Shown here one piece after another: positions 8,261-17,232 of a DNA stretch of 64,000 nucleotides. This stretch comes from Pontimonas sp. (lineage in GTDB: Bacteria; Actinomycetota; Actinomycetes; Actinomycetales; Microbacteriaceae): contig JAFMDO010000002.1 of assembly GCA_017857245.1 (NCBI GenBank), forward strand, positions 1-64,000, given 5' to 3'. A program made the translations under genes and the position numbers. Position 1 is the first letter of the stretch, and each line of letters begins with the position of its first letter. A model generated the notes under the pieces. The model made no database searches, was not told where the DNA came from, and was given only the letters and a program-made list of their open reading frames with translations.

Positions 8261-9943
8261 GTGGCAAGAAACTCCGTCGTCCGCTCTGCAATGACCCGCT
8301 TCATCTGGTTGGGCGTGCTTTTCGCTCTGCTCATTGGCGGGAACGCCCTGGCGGTTCTCCAGGGCACGGGTTCGTGGGTGCCAAAACTCGCGCTTGATTT
8401 GCAGGGTGGCACGCAGATTATTCTTGCCCCCCAGGTGTCCGAAAACCAGAGGGTTACGGAAGAGCAGCTCAACCAGGCGGTCTCCATCATTCGACAGCGC
8501 GTAGATGCTGGCGGTGTGGCAGAAGCCGAGGTGACGACCCAGGGCGGCGCGAACATCGTTGTATCGATTCCCGGTGTCCCGGACCAGGCGACGCTGGAAC
8601 GCATTCGCTCTTCAGCAAAGCTCGAATTTAGGGCTGTGCTTCAAGCCGGAATTGCTGTCGTCGCCGAAGAGGGCGAAGAAGCTCCGGTCATTATCGAAGA
8701 CTCTTCCCCACTCACCGCCCCGTCAAACCCCAGCGACTTAGCGTGGATCACACCCGCTATCGACAGCGCATACAACCAGCTCAGCTGCGAGGCACTGGAT
8801 GAGCGTGGCGCGAACGTCGCCGACCCCACTCAACCGTTGGTGACCTGCTCGGACGATGGACTTGCGAAATACATTCTTGGTCCTGTCGAGGTCGATGGCG
8901 GGACCATAGCCGATGCGATTTCCGGCCTTGTTCCCGGGCCCCAGGGCACCGTCACCTCCGAGTGGGGGGTGTTCCTCGAGTTCGATAGTGAGGGAACACA
9001 ATCTTTCCGCACCGTGACAGAGCGCCTCATCATGCTTCCTGGTGTTCAGAACCAGTTTGCCATTGTGCTGGATGGAAAAGTTATCAGCGCCCCGCGGACT
9101 CTCGCGGCGATTACGGACGGAAACCCGCAGATCAGCGGAAGTTTTACCCAGGAAAGTGCAACGGTCTTAGCGGACCAACTGAAATTTGGTGCCTTGCCGA
9201 TTGGGTTCGCGGTGCAGAGCTCGGAAACCATTACCGCAACCTTGGGCCTCACCCAGTTGCAGAGTGGTTTGCTTGCCGGTGCGATTGGTCTGATACTCGT
9301 TGTTCTCTATTCGGTCATCCAGTATCGGATGCTCGGCATGGTGACGGTGTTTAGTTTGATCACCGCGTTTACTCTGAGTTACTTCGTCATCACCTATCTT
9401 TCTAACACCCAGGGATACCGTTTGTCTCTTGCCGGAGTTGCGGGATTGATTGTGGCAATCGGTATCACCGCGGACTCGTTCATCGTGTTTTTTGAACGGA
9501 TTCGAGATGAGTTGAGGGACGGAAGAAACCTCGAGTCTTCCATCGTTGGCGCCTGGCGGAGGGCCTTTAGGACCATTCTGGCCTCGGACGCCGTAGGATT
9601 TTTGGCGGCTGCGGTGCTGTTTATTTTGGCGGTGGGCAACGTGCGAGGTTTCGCGTTCACGCTGGGAATAACCACGATTGTCGACTTGATTGTTGTCGCC
9701 CTGTTTACGCAGCCCCTCATGCAGGTGCTGGGTCGCACCAACTTCTTTGCTTCGGGCAACAAGCTCAGCGGTCTTGACCCCAGGGCCTTGGGTGCGGTCT
9801 ATCGGGGACGAGCGCGCTTCCGAGAGCCGGTCGATGTTGGCGCTACCGCTATGAAGAAGAGCGCACGGGAAGCGAAACGTCGCCAGACGATTGCCGAGCG
9901 AAAAGCTCAGGAAGAGGCTGGCTTGTTAGAGGGGAAGAACTAG
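8261..9943 (+). CDS. secD: Protein translocase subunit SecD
   Basis: Uses the proton motive force to assist SecYEG-dependent export. It has an N-terminal transmembrane helix, the LDLQGGTQIIL motif, a large extracytoplasmic region (about residues 60-330), then a five-helix membrane bundle with the GLIVAIGITADSFIVFFERI motif typical of SecD/SecF. 560 aa. GTG 8261 is the start, with AGAAAG upstream. secF begins directly after its stop codon. Confidence 0.96.
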   Translation: MARNSVVRSAMTRFIWLGVLFALLIGGNALAVLQGTGSWVPKLALDLQGGTQIILAPQVSENQRVTEEQLNQAVSIIRQRVDAGGVAEAEVTTQGGANIVVSIPGVPDQATLERIRSSAKLEFRAVLQAGIAVVAEEGEEAPVIIEDSSPLTAPSNPSDLAWITPAIDSAYNQLSCEALDERGANVADPTQPLVTCSDDGLAKYILGPVEVDGGTIADAISGLVPGPQGTVTSEWGVFLEFDSEGTQSFRTVTERLIMLPGVQNQFAIVLDGKVISAPRTLAAITDGNPQISGSFTQESATVLADQLKFGALPIGFAVQSSETITATLGLTQLQSGLLAGAIGLILVVLYSVIQYRMLGMVTVFSLITAFTLSYFVITYLSNTQGYRLSLAGVAGLIVAIGITADSFIVFFERIRDELRDGRNLESSIVGAWRRAFRTILASDAVGFLAAAVLFILAVGNVRGFAFTLGITTIVDLIVVALFTQPLMQVLGRTNFFASGNKLSGLDPRALGAVYRGRARFREPVDVGATAMKKSAREAKRRQTIAERKAQEEAGLLEGKN

Positions 9944-10939
9944 ATGTCCCGGTTCACTCAATTTGGTAACTCCCTGTATACCGGGGAGCGGTCCTTCGAC
10001 TTTGTAGGCAACCGGGTTCGGTGGTACCTCATTGGCGGGGTCCTCGTCGTGCTTGCCATCGCCATCACCCTGCTTCGGGGCGGGTTTTCTTTTGGTATTG
10101 AATTTAGTGGCGGGTCAGAGTTTCGGGTGTCAAACCCGGCAGCCGTGGTGGAACAAACAGCGATTGATACGGTGGAATCTGAAGCCGGGCTGGAATCAAA
10201 CCCCCGGGTATCGATCGTGGGTGGGGATTCCGTCCGGGTCCAAACCGAGCAGTTGACGGATGAGCAGACCACGCAGTTGCGCCAAGACCTTGCTGATGCC
10301 TACGCGGTGCCCTTGGAAAGCGTCACCGCGTCCTTCGTGGGAGCAACCTGGGGCCAGGACATCACCCGCCAGGCGCTGATCGGTCTTCTGGTGTTCCTTG
10401 TCCTGGTGTCCTTTGTGATGGCGCTCTATTTCCGTACGTGGAAGATGTCGATTGCCGCGCTGACGGCCTTGGCGCACGACCTTTTGATTACGGCGGGCGT
10501 ATACGGGGTTCTCGGCTACGAAATTACTCCGGCCGCGGTCATCGGATTCTTGACCATCCTGGGTTATTCGCTTTACGACACGGTGGTGGTCTTCGACAAG
10601 GTTCGGGAAAACACTTCGCAGGATGGGGAAGAGAGCTCTCGCACGTTCGCCGAGTCGGTGAATCTTGCGGTGAATCAAACCCTGGTGCGTTCCATCAACA
10701 CCTCGGTGGTAGCAGTGTTGCCGGTGGGATCGATTCTTTTCATTGGTTCGTTGTTGCTGGGTGCGGGCACCCTTCGCGATATCGCCTTGGCGCTGTTTAT
10801 CGGGATGATTGCAGGGACCTACTCGAGTATCTTCATCGCGGCACCGCTTTACGTTCACTTGCGGGAGAGCGAACCAGAATTCAAGAAACAGGGTCGCAAA
10901 GCTCGCGAGCCCCGACCAGCTTCAGGAGCCGTTCGCTAA
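9944..10939 (+). CDS. secF: Protein translocase subunit SecF
   Basis: Partner of SecD in the export-assisting complex. Features are an N-terminal transmembrane helix (WYLIGGVLVVLAIAITLL), the FGIEFSGGSEFRV motif, and a C-terminal membrane bundle with GYSLYDTVVVFDKVREN and VNQTLVRSINTS. 331 aa, with a short basic tail. ATG 9944 follows the secD stop with no gap. Confidence 0.96.
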   Translation: MSRFTQFGNSLYTGERSFDFVGNRVRWYLIGGVLVVLAIAITLLRGGFSFGIEFSGGSEFRVSNPAAVVEQTAIDTVESEAGLESNPRVSIVGGDSVRVQTEQLTDEQTTQLRQDLADAYAVPLESVTASFVGATWGQDITRQALIGLLVFLVLVSFVMALYFRTWKMSIAALTALAHDLLITAGVYGVLGYEITPAAVIGFLTILGYSLYDTVVVFDKVRENTSQDGEESSRTFAESVNLAVNQTLVRSINTSVVAVLPVGSILFIGSLLLGAGTLRDIALALFIGMIAGTYSSIFIAAPLYVHLRESEPEFKKQGRKAREPRPASGAVR

Positions 10940-10966
10940 CAGAGGCTTTCTGCGGCGACATCCTCC

Positions 10967-10972
10967 TAGACT
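10967..10972 (+). promoter_or_regulatory. Probable -10 box of the relA promoter
   Basis: TAGACT fits TANNNT and lies 28 bp after the secF stop. Transcription from about 10979 would give a short leader containing GAGGAGGA (about 10987-10994) before GTG 11000. Confidence 0.4.
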
Positions 10973-10999
10973 TGAGACCTGGGGCGAGGAGGAATTGCA

Positions 11000-13252
11000 G
11001 TGACGGAAGTCTCGAGTGCAAGTTCTAGTTCTTTGCGCTCCATGTTGCCGAAAATATTTTCCCGCGCACCTTCCGATAACGGCCTTGAGGTTCTGCAACG
11101 GACCGTTCGGAAACACCACCCCAAGTCTGATTCCGGGCTTATCGAACGCGCCTATCGGGTGGCGGAAAAGGCGCACGAGGGGCAAAAACGGCAAAGCGGC
11201 GAGCCTTACATCACGCATCCACTCGCCGTGTCACAGATTCTTGCCGAGCTTGGTATCGGCCCAATCACGATCGCTGCGGCTCTGCTTCACGACACCGTGG
11301 AGGACACCGAGTATTCCTTGGAGGAACTTCAGAACGATTTTGGGCCCGAAGTCGCCATGCTGGTGGACGGGGTCACCAAGCTAGACAAAGTAAAATACGG
11401 TGACCACGCTCAAGCCGAAACGGTAAGAAAAATGATCGTGGCGATGTCTAAGGACATCCGCGTTCTGGTGGTGAAACTCGCTGACCGACTCCACAACGCC
11501 CGCACATGGGGTTTCGTGTCACCCGAGTCTGCGCGGAAAAAGGCCCAGGAAACACTCGATATCTACACCCCGCTGGCCCACCGACTGGGCATCCAGTCCC
11601 TTAAATGGGAGCTAGAGGACCTATCGTTCGCCGTCTTGCACCCAAAAATTTACCTCGAGATTGAATCGCTCGTGACGAACCGCTCCCCGCAGCGGGAAGC
11701 TTTCGTCGAGCAAACCATTGACCTGATTCGCGAGGATTTGCGGCAGTCAAAAATCAAGGGCGAGGTGGCCGGCAGGCCAAAGCAGTTGTTCTCGATTTAT
11801 CAAAAGATGGTTAACCGCAACCAAGAGTTCAATAACATCCACGATTTGACGGGCGTGCGAATCCTTGTCAGCACTATCCGAGACTGTTACGCCGTCTTAG
11901 GGGCGGTGCATGCACGGTGGAGCCCCATGCCGGGCCGGTTCAAGGACTACATTGCCACGCCTAAATTTAACCTTTACCAGTCCCTACACACCACGGTCTA
12001 TGGCCCCGAAGGTCGACCGGTCGAAATACAGATTCGCACCCACGACATGCACCAGCGGGCAGAGTTTGGGGTTGCGGCGCACTGGAAATACAAAGAGCGC
12101 CTGGCGTCCCAAGGGAAGTCTCCAAAAAAGGGCTCGCAGGACCAAGACATGGCTTGGCTTGCTCACCTCTCCGATTGGCAGGAGGAAACGACGGACCCCG
12201 CAGAGTTCCTGGAAACCCTGCGGTATGAAATCGGGGCTAAGGAACTCTACGTTTTCACCCCCCAGGGCAAGGTTGTGGGTCTGCCTAGAGGGGCGACACC
12301 CGTTGATTTCGCCTACGCCGTCCACACAGAAGTCGGCCACCGGACCATGGGGGCCAAAGTCAACCAAAGGTTGGTCCCCCTTGACACCGAGCTCACCAGT
12401 GGTGACTCGGTGGAAATCTTCACCTCCAAGAGTCCCGACGCAGGCCCCAGCCAAGACTGGATGAATTTTGTCACCAGTCAGCGCGCCCGCAGCAAAATCA
12501 AGCAGTGGTTCACCAAAGAGCGGCGCGAGGAGGCTATTGAGCAGGGCAGGGACGCTATCGCCCGGGCCATGCGGAAACAGAACCTCCCGCTGCAGCGAAT
12601 GATGAATCAAGAATCAGTGGCTAATGCGGCCGCCATCCTGCGGTTGCCGGGCGTGGATGAGCTGTACCAGGCTGTCGGCGAGGGTCACGTGTCGACACAG
12701 TCGGTGATTGAGAAAATCGTTGGCTCTCTCGACTCCTCGGAGGACACAGACGAGGACCTTTACCAAAGCTCTACCCTGAATCGCGCGCCCACGAGAACCA
12801 GTGAGTCAGGGGTTTTAGTCCGGGGCGCGGACGATATTTTGGTCAAACTGGCCCGCTGTTGCACACCCGTCCCTGGTGACGAGATTGTTGGGTTTGTCAC
12901 GCGGGGAACCGGGGTAAGTGTTCATCGCGGCGATTGTTCAAACATTGGTTCGCTGTTGGAGCACCCTGATCGAATCATCGAAGTCGAGTGGGCTCCCACG
13001 AAGGGGAGCGTGTTCCTCGTTCACATCCAGATCGAGGCACTGGATCGCTCGGGCCTGCTCTCCGACGTCACGAGAATTCTCTCCGAACACCACGTCAACA
13101 TCCTCTCGGCCACAGTGAACACCTCGGATAATCATTTGGCAATTTCCCGATTCGTCTTCGAGATGGGTGATGTCACTCACCTGGACCGGGTCCTCAACGC
13201 GGTCAGAAGAATCGATGCGGTGTACGACGTCTATCGGGTGATGTCGGGATAG
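11000..13252 (+). CDS. relA: Bifunctional (p)ppGpp synthetase/hydrolase (RSH)
   Basis: Makes and degrades the alarmone (p)ppGpp. Domains in order: an HD hydrolase with ALLHDTVEDT (about residues 94-103); a synthetase with R313-F-K-D316 and YQSLHTTV; TGS starting near ELYVFTPQGKVVGLPRG; a zinc-finger-type region (LARCCTPVPGDEIVGF); and a C-terminal ACT domain. RFKD rather than EFDD and an intact HD pair indicate the bifunctional Rel type. 750 aa. GTG 11000 has a strong GAGGAGGA site. The last 22 bp overlap the convergent gene on the minus strand. Confidence 0.96.
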   Translation: MTEVSSASSSSLRSMLPKIFSRAPSDNGLEVLQRTVRKHHPKSDSGLIERAYRVAEKAHEGQKRQSGEPYITHPLAVSQILAELGIGPITIAAALLHDTVEDTEYSLEELQNDFGPEVAMLVDGVTKLDKVKYGDHAQAETVRKMIVAMSKDIRVLVVKLADRLHNARTWGFVSPESARKKAQETLDIYTPLAHRLGIQSLKWELEDLSFAVLHPKIYLEIESLVTNRSPQREAFVEQTIDLIREDLRQSKIKGEVAGRPKQLFSIYQKMVNRNQEFNNIHDLTGVRILVSTIRDCYAVLGAVHARWSPMPGRFKDYIATPKFNLYQSLHTTVYGPEGRPVEIQIRTHDMHQRAEFGVAAHWKYKERLASQGKSPKKGSQDQDMAWLAHLSDWQEETTDPAEFLETLRYEIGAKELYVFTPQGKVVGLPRGATPVDFAYAVHTEVGHRTMGAKVNQRLVPLDTELTSGDSVEIFTSKSPDAGPSQDWMNFVTSQRARSKIKQWFTKERREEAIEQGRDAIARAMRKQNLPLQRMMNQESVANAAAILRLPGVDELYQAVGEGHVSTQSVIEKIVGSLDSSEDTDEDLYQSSTLNRAPTRTSESGVLVRGADDILVKLARCCTPVPGDEIVGFVTRGTGVSVHRGDCSNIGSLLEHPDRIIEVEWAPTKGSVFLVHIQIEALDRSGLLSDVTRILSEHHVNILSATVNTSDNHLAISRFVFEMGDVTHLDRVLNAVRRIDAVYDVYRVMSG

Positions 13253-13785
13253 ACCTCGCGCAAAGTTGCAAGCTGCTGCAAGGTCAGCCCGGCGTTTTTC
13301 CGGGCCTGCTGTGAGGCGCGCTTTCGTGAGGCGAGGCGAGGAAAATCCTGTCCACACAATGGCTCCAGCACGAACAGTTGGGCTGTGGCGATGTCTCTGC
13401 TGTGGGGGGAGAGAAGAACTTCCATGGCGGTGGAGTCCGGATCGAGCAGCACAAGGCCCGACAAGGTCCGCAGCGTGTGATGTGCCGGATTGAGCAGTTT
13501 GGCAGACCACTGGGTGCGCTCCAACGGGGAGAGTCCAGGATGCTCCCGGCGCAAGACGACCCAGGGTTCTGCCAGTCCCATCCCCGTCCACACCCACGCT
13601 GCTGTGGAGCCGGAGGCTATCGCCCACGCTGGCAGGCAGTGGGCTACAAGAGCGGCACGCTCATCGCGGGTGGGGAAGCGAGGGTACAGCCACGGGTGTG
13701 GCCCAACATTGAGGCCAAGACCCTGCAGTACAAAACTTTGATGCGGGGTGGTCGACATTCCAGGAGTATGGCGCGCCATGCGCAT
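13231..13785 (-). CDS. Protein of unknown function
   Basis: A 184-aa frame read leftward, ending inside the last codons of relA (22-bp tail-to-tail overlap). A second start, ATG 13758 (MSTTPHQSF, 175 aa), is as likely: CATACT lies 6 nt before it. A segment GSTAAWVWTGMG followed by VVLRREHPGL faintly recalls AbiEi-like antitoxin or transcription-regulator proteins of actinobacteria, but the match is too weak to name it. The C-terminus is basic (RLASRKRASQQARKNAG). No signal peptide or membrane helix. It is downstream of the DUF349 gene by 33 bp and may be co-transcribed with it. Confidence 0.6.
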   Translation of the reverse strand: MRMARHTPGMSTTPHQSFVLQGLGLNVGPHPWLYPRFPTRDERAALVAHCLPAWAIASGSTAAWVWTGMGLAEPWVVLRREHPGLSPLERTQWSAKLLNPAHHTLRTLSGLVLLDPDSTAMEVLLSPHSRDIATAQLFVLEPLCGQDFPRLASRKRASQQARKNAGLTLQQLATLREVYPDITR

Positions 13786-13818
13786 GCGCGGGCAGGAGAG
13801 CCCGAACCTGTGGAGAAA

Positions 13819-15036
13819 CTATTTGTCGAGAATGGCCAGCCAGGCTTTCTTCGTGGCTAGGTCGTCTTCTAATGCTTTCTTACGCGGAGAGTCCGCGGAA
13901 GCTAAATCCCGTTCGATGTCGGCGATTGCTTTATGCAATTGGTCCGTCATCGACTGGCTTCTGGCCTGCTTCTCTGGATCATTCTTCTGCCAGTGCTCTT
14001 CATTGAGCTTCTTAACGTGCTGGTCAAATTTTTTCGCCTGGTCTTCGACCTGACGGAGGGACTTTTTGGGAACAGGACCCACCGCGGTGAATTTCTCGTG
14101 GAAGAGACGGTGCCTGGTGCTCGCCTGGTCACGATCTGTCAGAGTCAAGATGTCGGCGAATTCTGCTAGCACCGCCAACTTGGTCTCAAGATTCCCGGCG
14201 TTTGCTTCGTCATCTTTCTGTTCCTGCTCGGCCTTCTGCGCATAGAGTGCATCTCCGGCAGCTTTGAACTTCGCCCACAAAGAGTCTTCGACACTGCGGG
14301 AAGCTCGAGGAGCCACCTTCCACTTTTCCAGCAGGGAGCGGTAAGCAGAAATTCCCTCTGAACCCTTAGGCGCGAGAGCTTCGGCCTGGGTAATGAGATC
14401 GCGTTTGGCCGTCTTAGCTTCTTTGGACCGTTCGTCCAACGTTTGGAAGTAGGTGCGTCGAGCCTTTTCCAGTCCACTGCGGGCCTGACGGAATCGTGCC
14501 CAGAGCGCATCTGCGGTCTTCTTGGGGAGCCGCGGCCCTGTTTGCTGATGGTTTTGCCACGCCTCGAAAAGCTCGGTGATCGTTGCGGTGGTGGCTTTCC
14601 AGCGAATTTTTCCCGGATCTGTGGCGGCGAGCGCCTCCATGTCAGAGACGATTTTCTCCCGCGTGACGAGTGCTTCGGCGACAGCCGCTTCCGTTTCCTT
14701 GTTTTGTGCTTCCTTCAAAGCGGGCACGCTTGTGAGGGCCGTGGCGACCCGGGTTCGCAGGGCCACAATGTCGCCGACCACAGCGGGCTCGGCGAGCTCC
14801 TCGGTGAGGCCGTTGAGCTGCTTTTCGACGTCCTTAGAGGGCGCTCCCGCCTTCACGCGCTGCTCCGCGAGTGAAACCCGAGATTCGAGGTCAATAAATT
14901 TCCGCTCAAAGTACGCGAGGGCCTCTTCGGCGGAGGCATCGGGGTAACTTCCTACTACGCGCCAGGTGTCGTTCTCTCTGACCTGGACGGATCCGTCAGC
15001 TTCTACCCGGCCAAAGCCAGTGGATTCTTGCGTCAT
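13819..15036 (-). CDS. DUF349 domain-containing coiled-coil protein
   Basis: A 405-aa acidic, Ala/Glu/Lys-rich helical protein with repeated DUF349-type units, such as LWARFRQARSGLEKARRTYF, LWAKFKAAGDALYAQKAEQE and the EKFTAVGPVPKKS segment. These give three to four repeats between about residues 125 and 350. The family is widespread in actinobacteria and its biochemical function is not settled. The N-terminus (GFGRVEADGSVQV) resembles the small beta domain commonly preceding these repeats. ATG 15036 begins about 36 nt after a TAGGCT box (minus strand, 15077-15072). Confidence 0.85.
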   Translation of the reverse strand: MTQESTGFGRVEADGSVQVRENDTWRVVGSYPDASAEEALAYFERKFIDLESRVSLAEQRVKAGAPSKDVEKQLNGLTEELAEPAVVGDIVALRTRVATALTSVPALKEAQNKETEAAVAEALVTREKIVSDMEALAATDPGKIRWKATTATITELFEAWQNHQQTGPRLPKKTADALWARFRQARSGLEKARRTYFQTLDERSKEAKTAKRDLITQAEALAPKGSEGISAYRSLLEKWKVAPRASRSVEDSLWAKFKAAGDALYAQKAEQEQKDDEANAGNLETKLAVLAEFADILTLTDRDQASTRHRLFHEKFTAVGPVPKKSLRQVEDQAKKFDQHVKKLNEEHWQKNDPEKQARSQSMTDQLHKAIADIERDLASADSPRKKALEDDLATKKAWLAILDK

Positions 15037-15067
15037 TGTCCCTCATTCGATGATGCTCACAATACGT

Positions 15068-15091
15068 CGAAAGCCTAGTGCAGGGCTTTCG
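15068..15091 (-). terminator. Hairpin between the cyclophilin and DUF349 genes; possible terminator overlapping a promoter box
   Basis: CGAAAGCC (15068-15075) and GGCTTTCG (15084-15091) form a perfect 8-bp stem with an 8-nt loop. It lies 26 bp after the cyclophilin stop in the direction of transcription. No T run follows. The minus-strand -10-like TAGGCT for the DUF349 gene falls within this stem and loop (15077-15072). Confidence 0.4.
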
Positions 15092-15116
15092 CCACCGGTT
15101 TGAAAAATCCCAGTCC

Positions 15117-15833
15117 TTACCGGATTGTGATGCTTTCGATAACCGGCACGGTGACAGGGAGGCCATCGGGGGCGCCCTCGAGCACCCCATCGGTGACATA
15201 AGCCTCGACGAGCTCTTCAAGACCGCTGGTGATCTGTCCAAACACGCTGTAGCCACCGGCAGCGTCAGCAGGAATCACGCTGTCTTCATAGACCAGGAAG
15301 AACTGGCTCCCCATACTGGCGGCTTCGCCGGCGGAGCGGGCCATCGCGATGGTTCCAGCAGGGTAAACGCCGTCGTCTGGCACGTTCTCCAGGGGCCCAA
15401 AGAAGAAACCCGGCCCACCAAGCCCCATGCCAAGAGGGTCGCCACACTGCAACACAAAAATCCCCTCGGTGGTGAGCCGGTGGCAGCTCAGCCCTTCATA
15501 GAAGCCTGACTGGGTGAGGTCCACGAAGTTTGCCACCGCTTGGGGCGCGAGCGCGCCATCGAGGCTGATATCCAGGTCAGCCTGGTCGAAGGACAGGTTC
15601 CCACTCCACTCCCGGAACTCACTGACACTGGCATCCGCCACGGTGGCCGGTGCGCCTGGTCCAATAGTTTGATACGCCCAGATCGACAAAGACGAAAGGA
15701 CAACAGCTCCCGCTGCCGCGAGGCTCCAGATGACCTGGTCACGCCCGCGTCGCTTCGCCAGGTGTGCATGAAGCACTTGCCGCGCCTGATACTGCCGCAA
15801 CTGGTGCGTACGCTTTTTTTCTTCTGATGGCAC
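15117..15833 (-). CDS. Cyclophilin-type peptidyl-prolyl cis-trans isomerase, membrane anchored
   Basis: Catalyses proline isomerisation during folding, here outside the membrane. A basic cytoplasmic N-terminus of about 35 residues is followed by one transmembrane helix (VIWSLAAAGAVVLSSLSIWAY) and then the cyclophilin domain, with APQAVANFVDLTQSGFYEG, LSCHRLTTEGIFVLQCGDP and MGSQFFLVYEDS. 238 aa. GTG 15833 is preceded by GGGAG and, further up, by TAGACT on the minus strand. The location near relA matches the mycobacterial relA-ppi neighbourhood. Confidence 0.92.
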   Translation of the reverse strand: MPSEEKKRTHQLRQYQARQVLHAHLAKRRGRDQVIWSLAAAGAVVLSSLSIWAYQTIGPGAPATVADASVSEFREWSGNLSFDQADLDISLDGALAPQAVANFVDLTQSGFYEGLSCHRLTTEGIFVLQCGDPLGMGLGGPGFFFGPLENVPDDGVYPAGTIAMARSAGEAASMGSQFFLVYEDSVIPADAAGGYSVFGQITSGLEELVEAYVTDGVLEGAPDGLPVTVPVIESITIR

Positions 15834-15865
15834 GGTTGCTCCCTGATTGCTAGTCCAAAGGCTCC

Positions 15866-15900
15866 AGTCTAGAGCGTCTAGGTGTCGGACTAGCTAGCAT
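15866..15900. promoter_or_regulatory. Divergent promoter region between the cyclophilin gene and rarA
   Basis: On the minus strand TAGACT (15871-15866) lies about 33 nt before the cyclophilin GTG. On the plus strand TAGCAT (15895-15900) lies exactly 6 nt before ATG 15907 of rarA, so the rarA transcript would begin at or near its start codon (leaderless). Confidence 0.45.
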
Positions 15901-15906
15901 GGGGCC

Positions 15907-17232
15907 ATGGCGGATTCTGGTTTGTGGGGGGCGCCGGTGCCTCTCGCCGTGGCGCTTCGGCCTCAGACTTTGGATGAGGTGGTTGGCCAATCTCAGGCGT
16001 TGGCCGCGGGGGGACCGCTGCGCCAGCTGGCGGATCCTCATCACACCGGAGCAGCGAGTTCGCTCATTTTGTGGGGCCCACCCGGAACGGGTAAAACCAC
16101 CTTGGCCTCCATTGTCGCCAGGGCTTCGGGCCGCCGGTTCATGGAACTCTCCGCCGTCACCGCAGGGGTGAAGGACGTCCGGGAAGTTTTGGAAACGGCG
16201 CGACGCGAGGGTGAGCTGTCGTCACGGGCCCCCGTCCTGTTCTTGGATGAGATTCACCGGTTTTCGAAAGCTCAGCAGGACGCGTTGCTCCCGGGAGTGG
16301 AGAACGGGGTCGTTGTTCTCATCGCGGCAACCACCGAAAACCCCTCTTTCTCGGTGATCTCTCCCCTCCTGAGTCGCTCGCTCCTGGTGACGCTGAACCC
16401 GCTGGAGCCGGGGGATATCGAGGCGGTTATTGAACGAGCCCTCCACAGCCCCCAGGGGCTCGCCGGCGCCATCGAGTTGGAAGCGGGGGCCGCTGGTGAC
16501 CTTGTGAGGTTATCGGGGGGAGACGCGAGAAAAGCCCTCACCGCGCTCGAGGCCGCCGTTGCCGTGGCGCGCGAGCGAGGCGGAGACGGCTCTGGTATTT
16601 CTGTGAACGCTGAGGATGTATCCCGGGCCATCACGGGTGCTCGCGTCCGATACGACCGACAAGGTGACCAGCACTACGACGTGATTAGCGCCTTCATCAA
16701 GTCGGTGCGCGGAAGCGACGCTGATGCCGCGCTGCATTATTTGGCTCGCATGATCGAAGCTGGGGAGGACGCGAGGTTTATCGCGAGACGGCTCATTATT
16801 CTGGCGGCCGAGGATGTGGGGTTGGCGGAGCCCCAGGCTCTGACGATGGCAGTTTCTGCGGCTCAAGCCATTGCTCTCATCGGAATGCCCGAGGGCCGAA
16901 TTCCTCTTGCCGAGGTGACAATCTTCCTCGCGTTGGCTCCCAAATCTAATGCGGCCTATGTGGCCATTGGGGAAGCCCAGAAAGCGGTGACAGAGGGGAA
17001 AATCGGCGATGTCCCGCCGGCACTGAGAGATGCGCACTATCCAGGGGCTGCGGGGAGTGGCCATGGCGTGGGCTATCGATACCCCCATGATGATCCGGCG
17101 GGAATCGTTGCGCAGGAATATGCGCCCCAGCCCACCAGCCAGGATGTGTACTACCGCCCCTCCGGTAGGGGATTCGAAAAAGAGCTGTCAGCCCGAAGCG
17201 AAGCAATTGCTCGAATTCTTCGCGCCCCCTAG
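15907..17232 (+). CDS. rarA: Replication-associated recombination protein RarA (AAA+ ATPase, MgsA family)
   Basis: Clamp-loader-like ATPase acting at stalled replication forks. Motifs are the QSQAL segment of the family's N-terminus, Walker A GPPGTGKTTLA, Walker B LFLDEIHRFSKAQQDALL, and sensor I AATTENPSF. A C-terminal tetramerisation region contains DVGLAEPQALTMA and ending motifs DAHYPGA and GYRYPHD. 441 aa, normal. ATG 15907 has no Shine-Dalgarno site but has a TAGCAT box 6 nt upstream. Confidence 0.95.
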   Translation: MADSGLWGAPVPLAVALRPQTLDEVVGQSQALAAGGPLRQLADPHHTGAASSLILWGPPGTGKTTLASIVARASGRRFMELSAVTAGVKDVREVLETARREGELSSRAPVLFLDEIHRFSKAQQDALLPGVENGVVVLIAATTENPSFSVISPLLSRSLLVTLNPLEPGDIEAVIERALHSPQGLAGAIELEAGAAGDLVRLSGGDARKALTALEAAVAVARERGGDGSGISVNAEDVSRAITGARVRYDRQGDQHYDVISAFIKSVRGSDADAALHYLARMIEAGEDARFIARRLIILAAEDVGLAEPQALTMAVSAAQAIALIGMPEGRIPLAEVTIFLALAPKSNAAYVAIGEAQKAVTEGKIGDVPPALRDAHYPGAAGSGHGVGYRYPHDDPAGIVAQEYAPQPTSQDVYYRPSGRGFEKELSARSEAIARILRAP

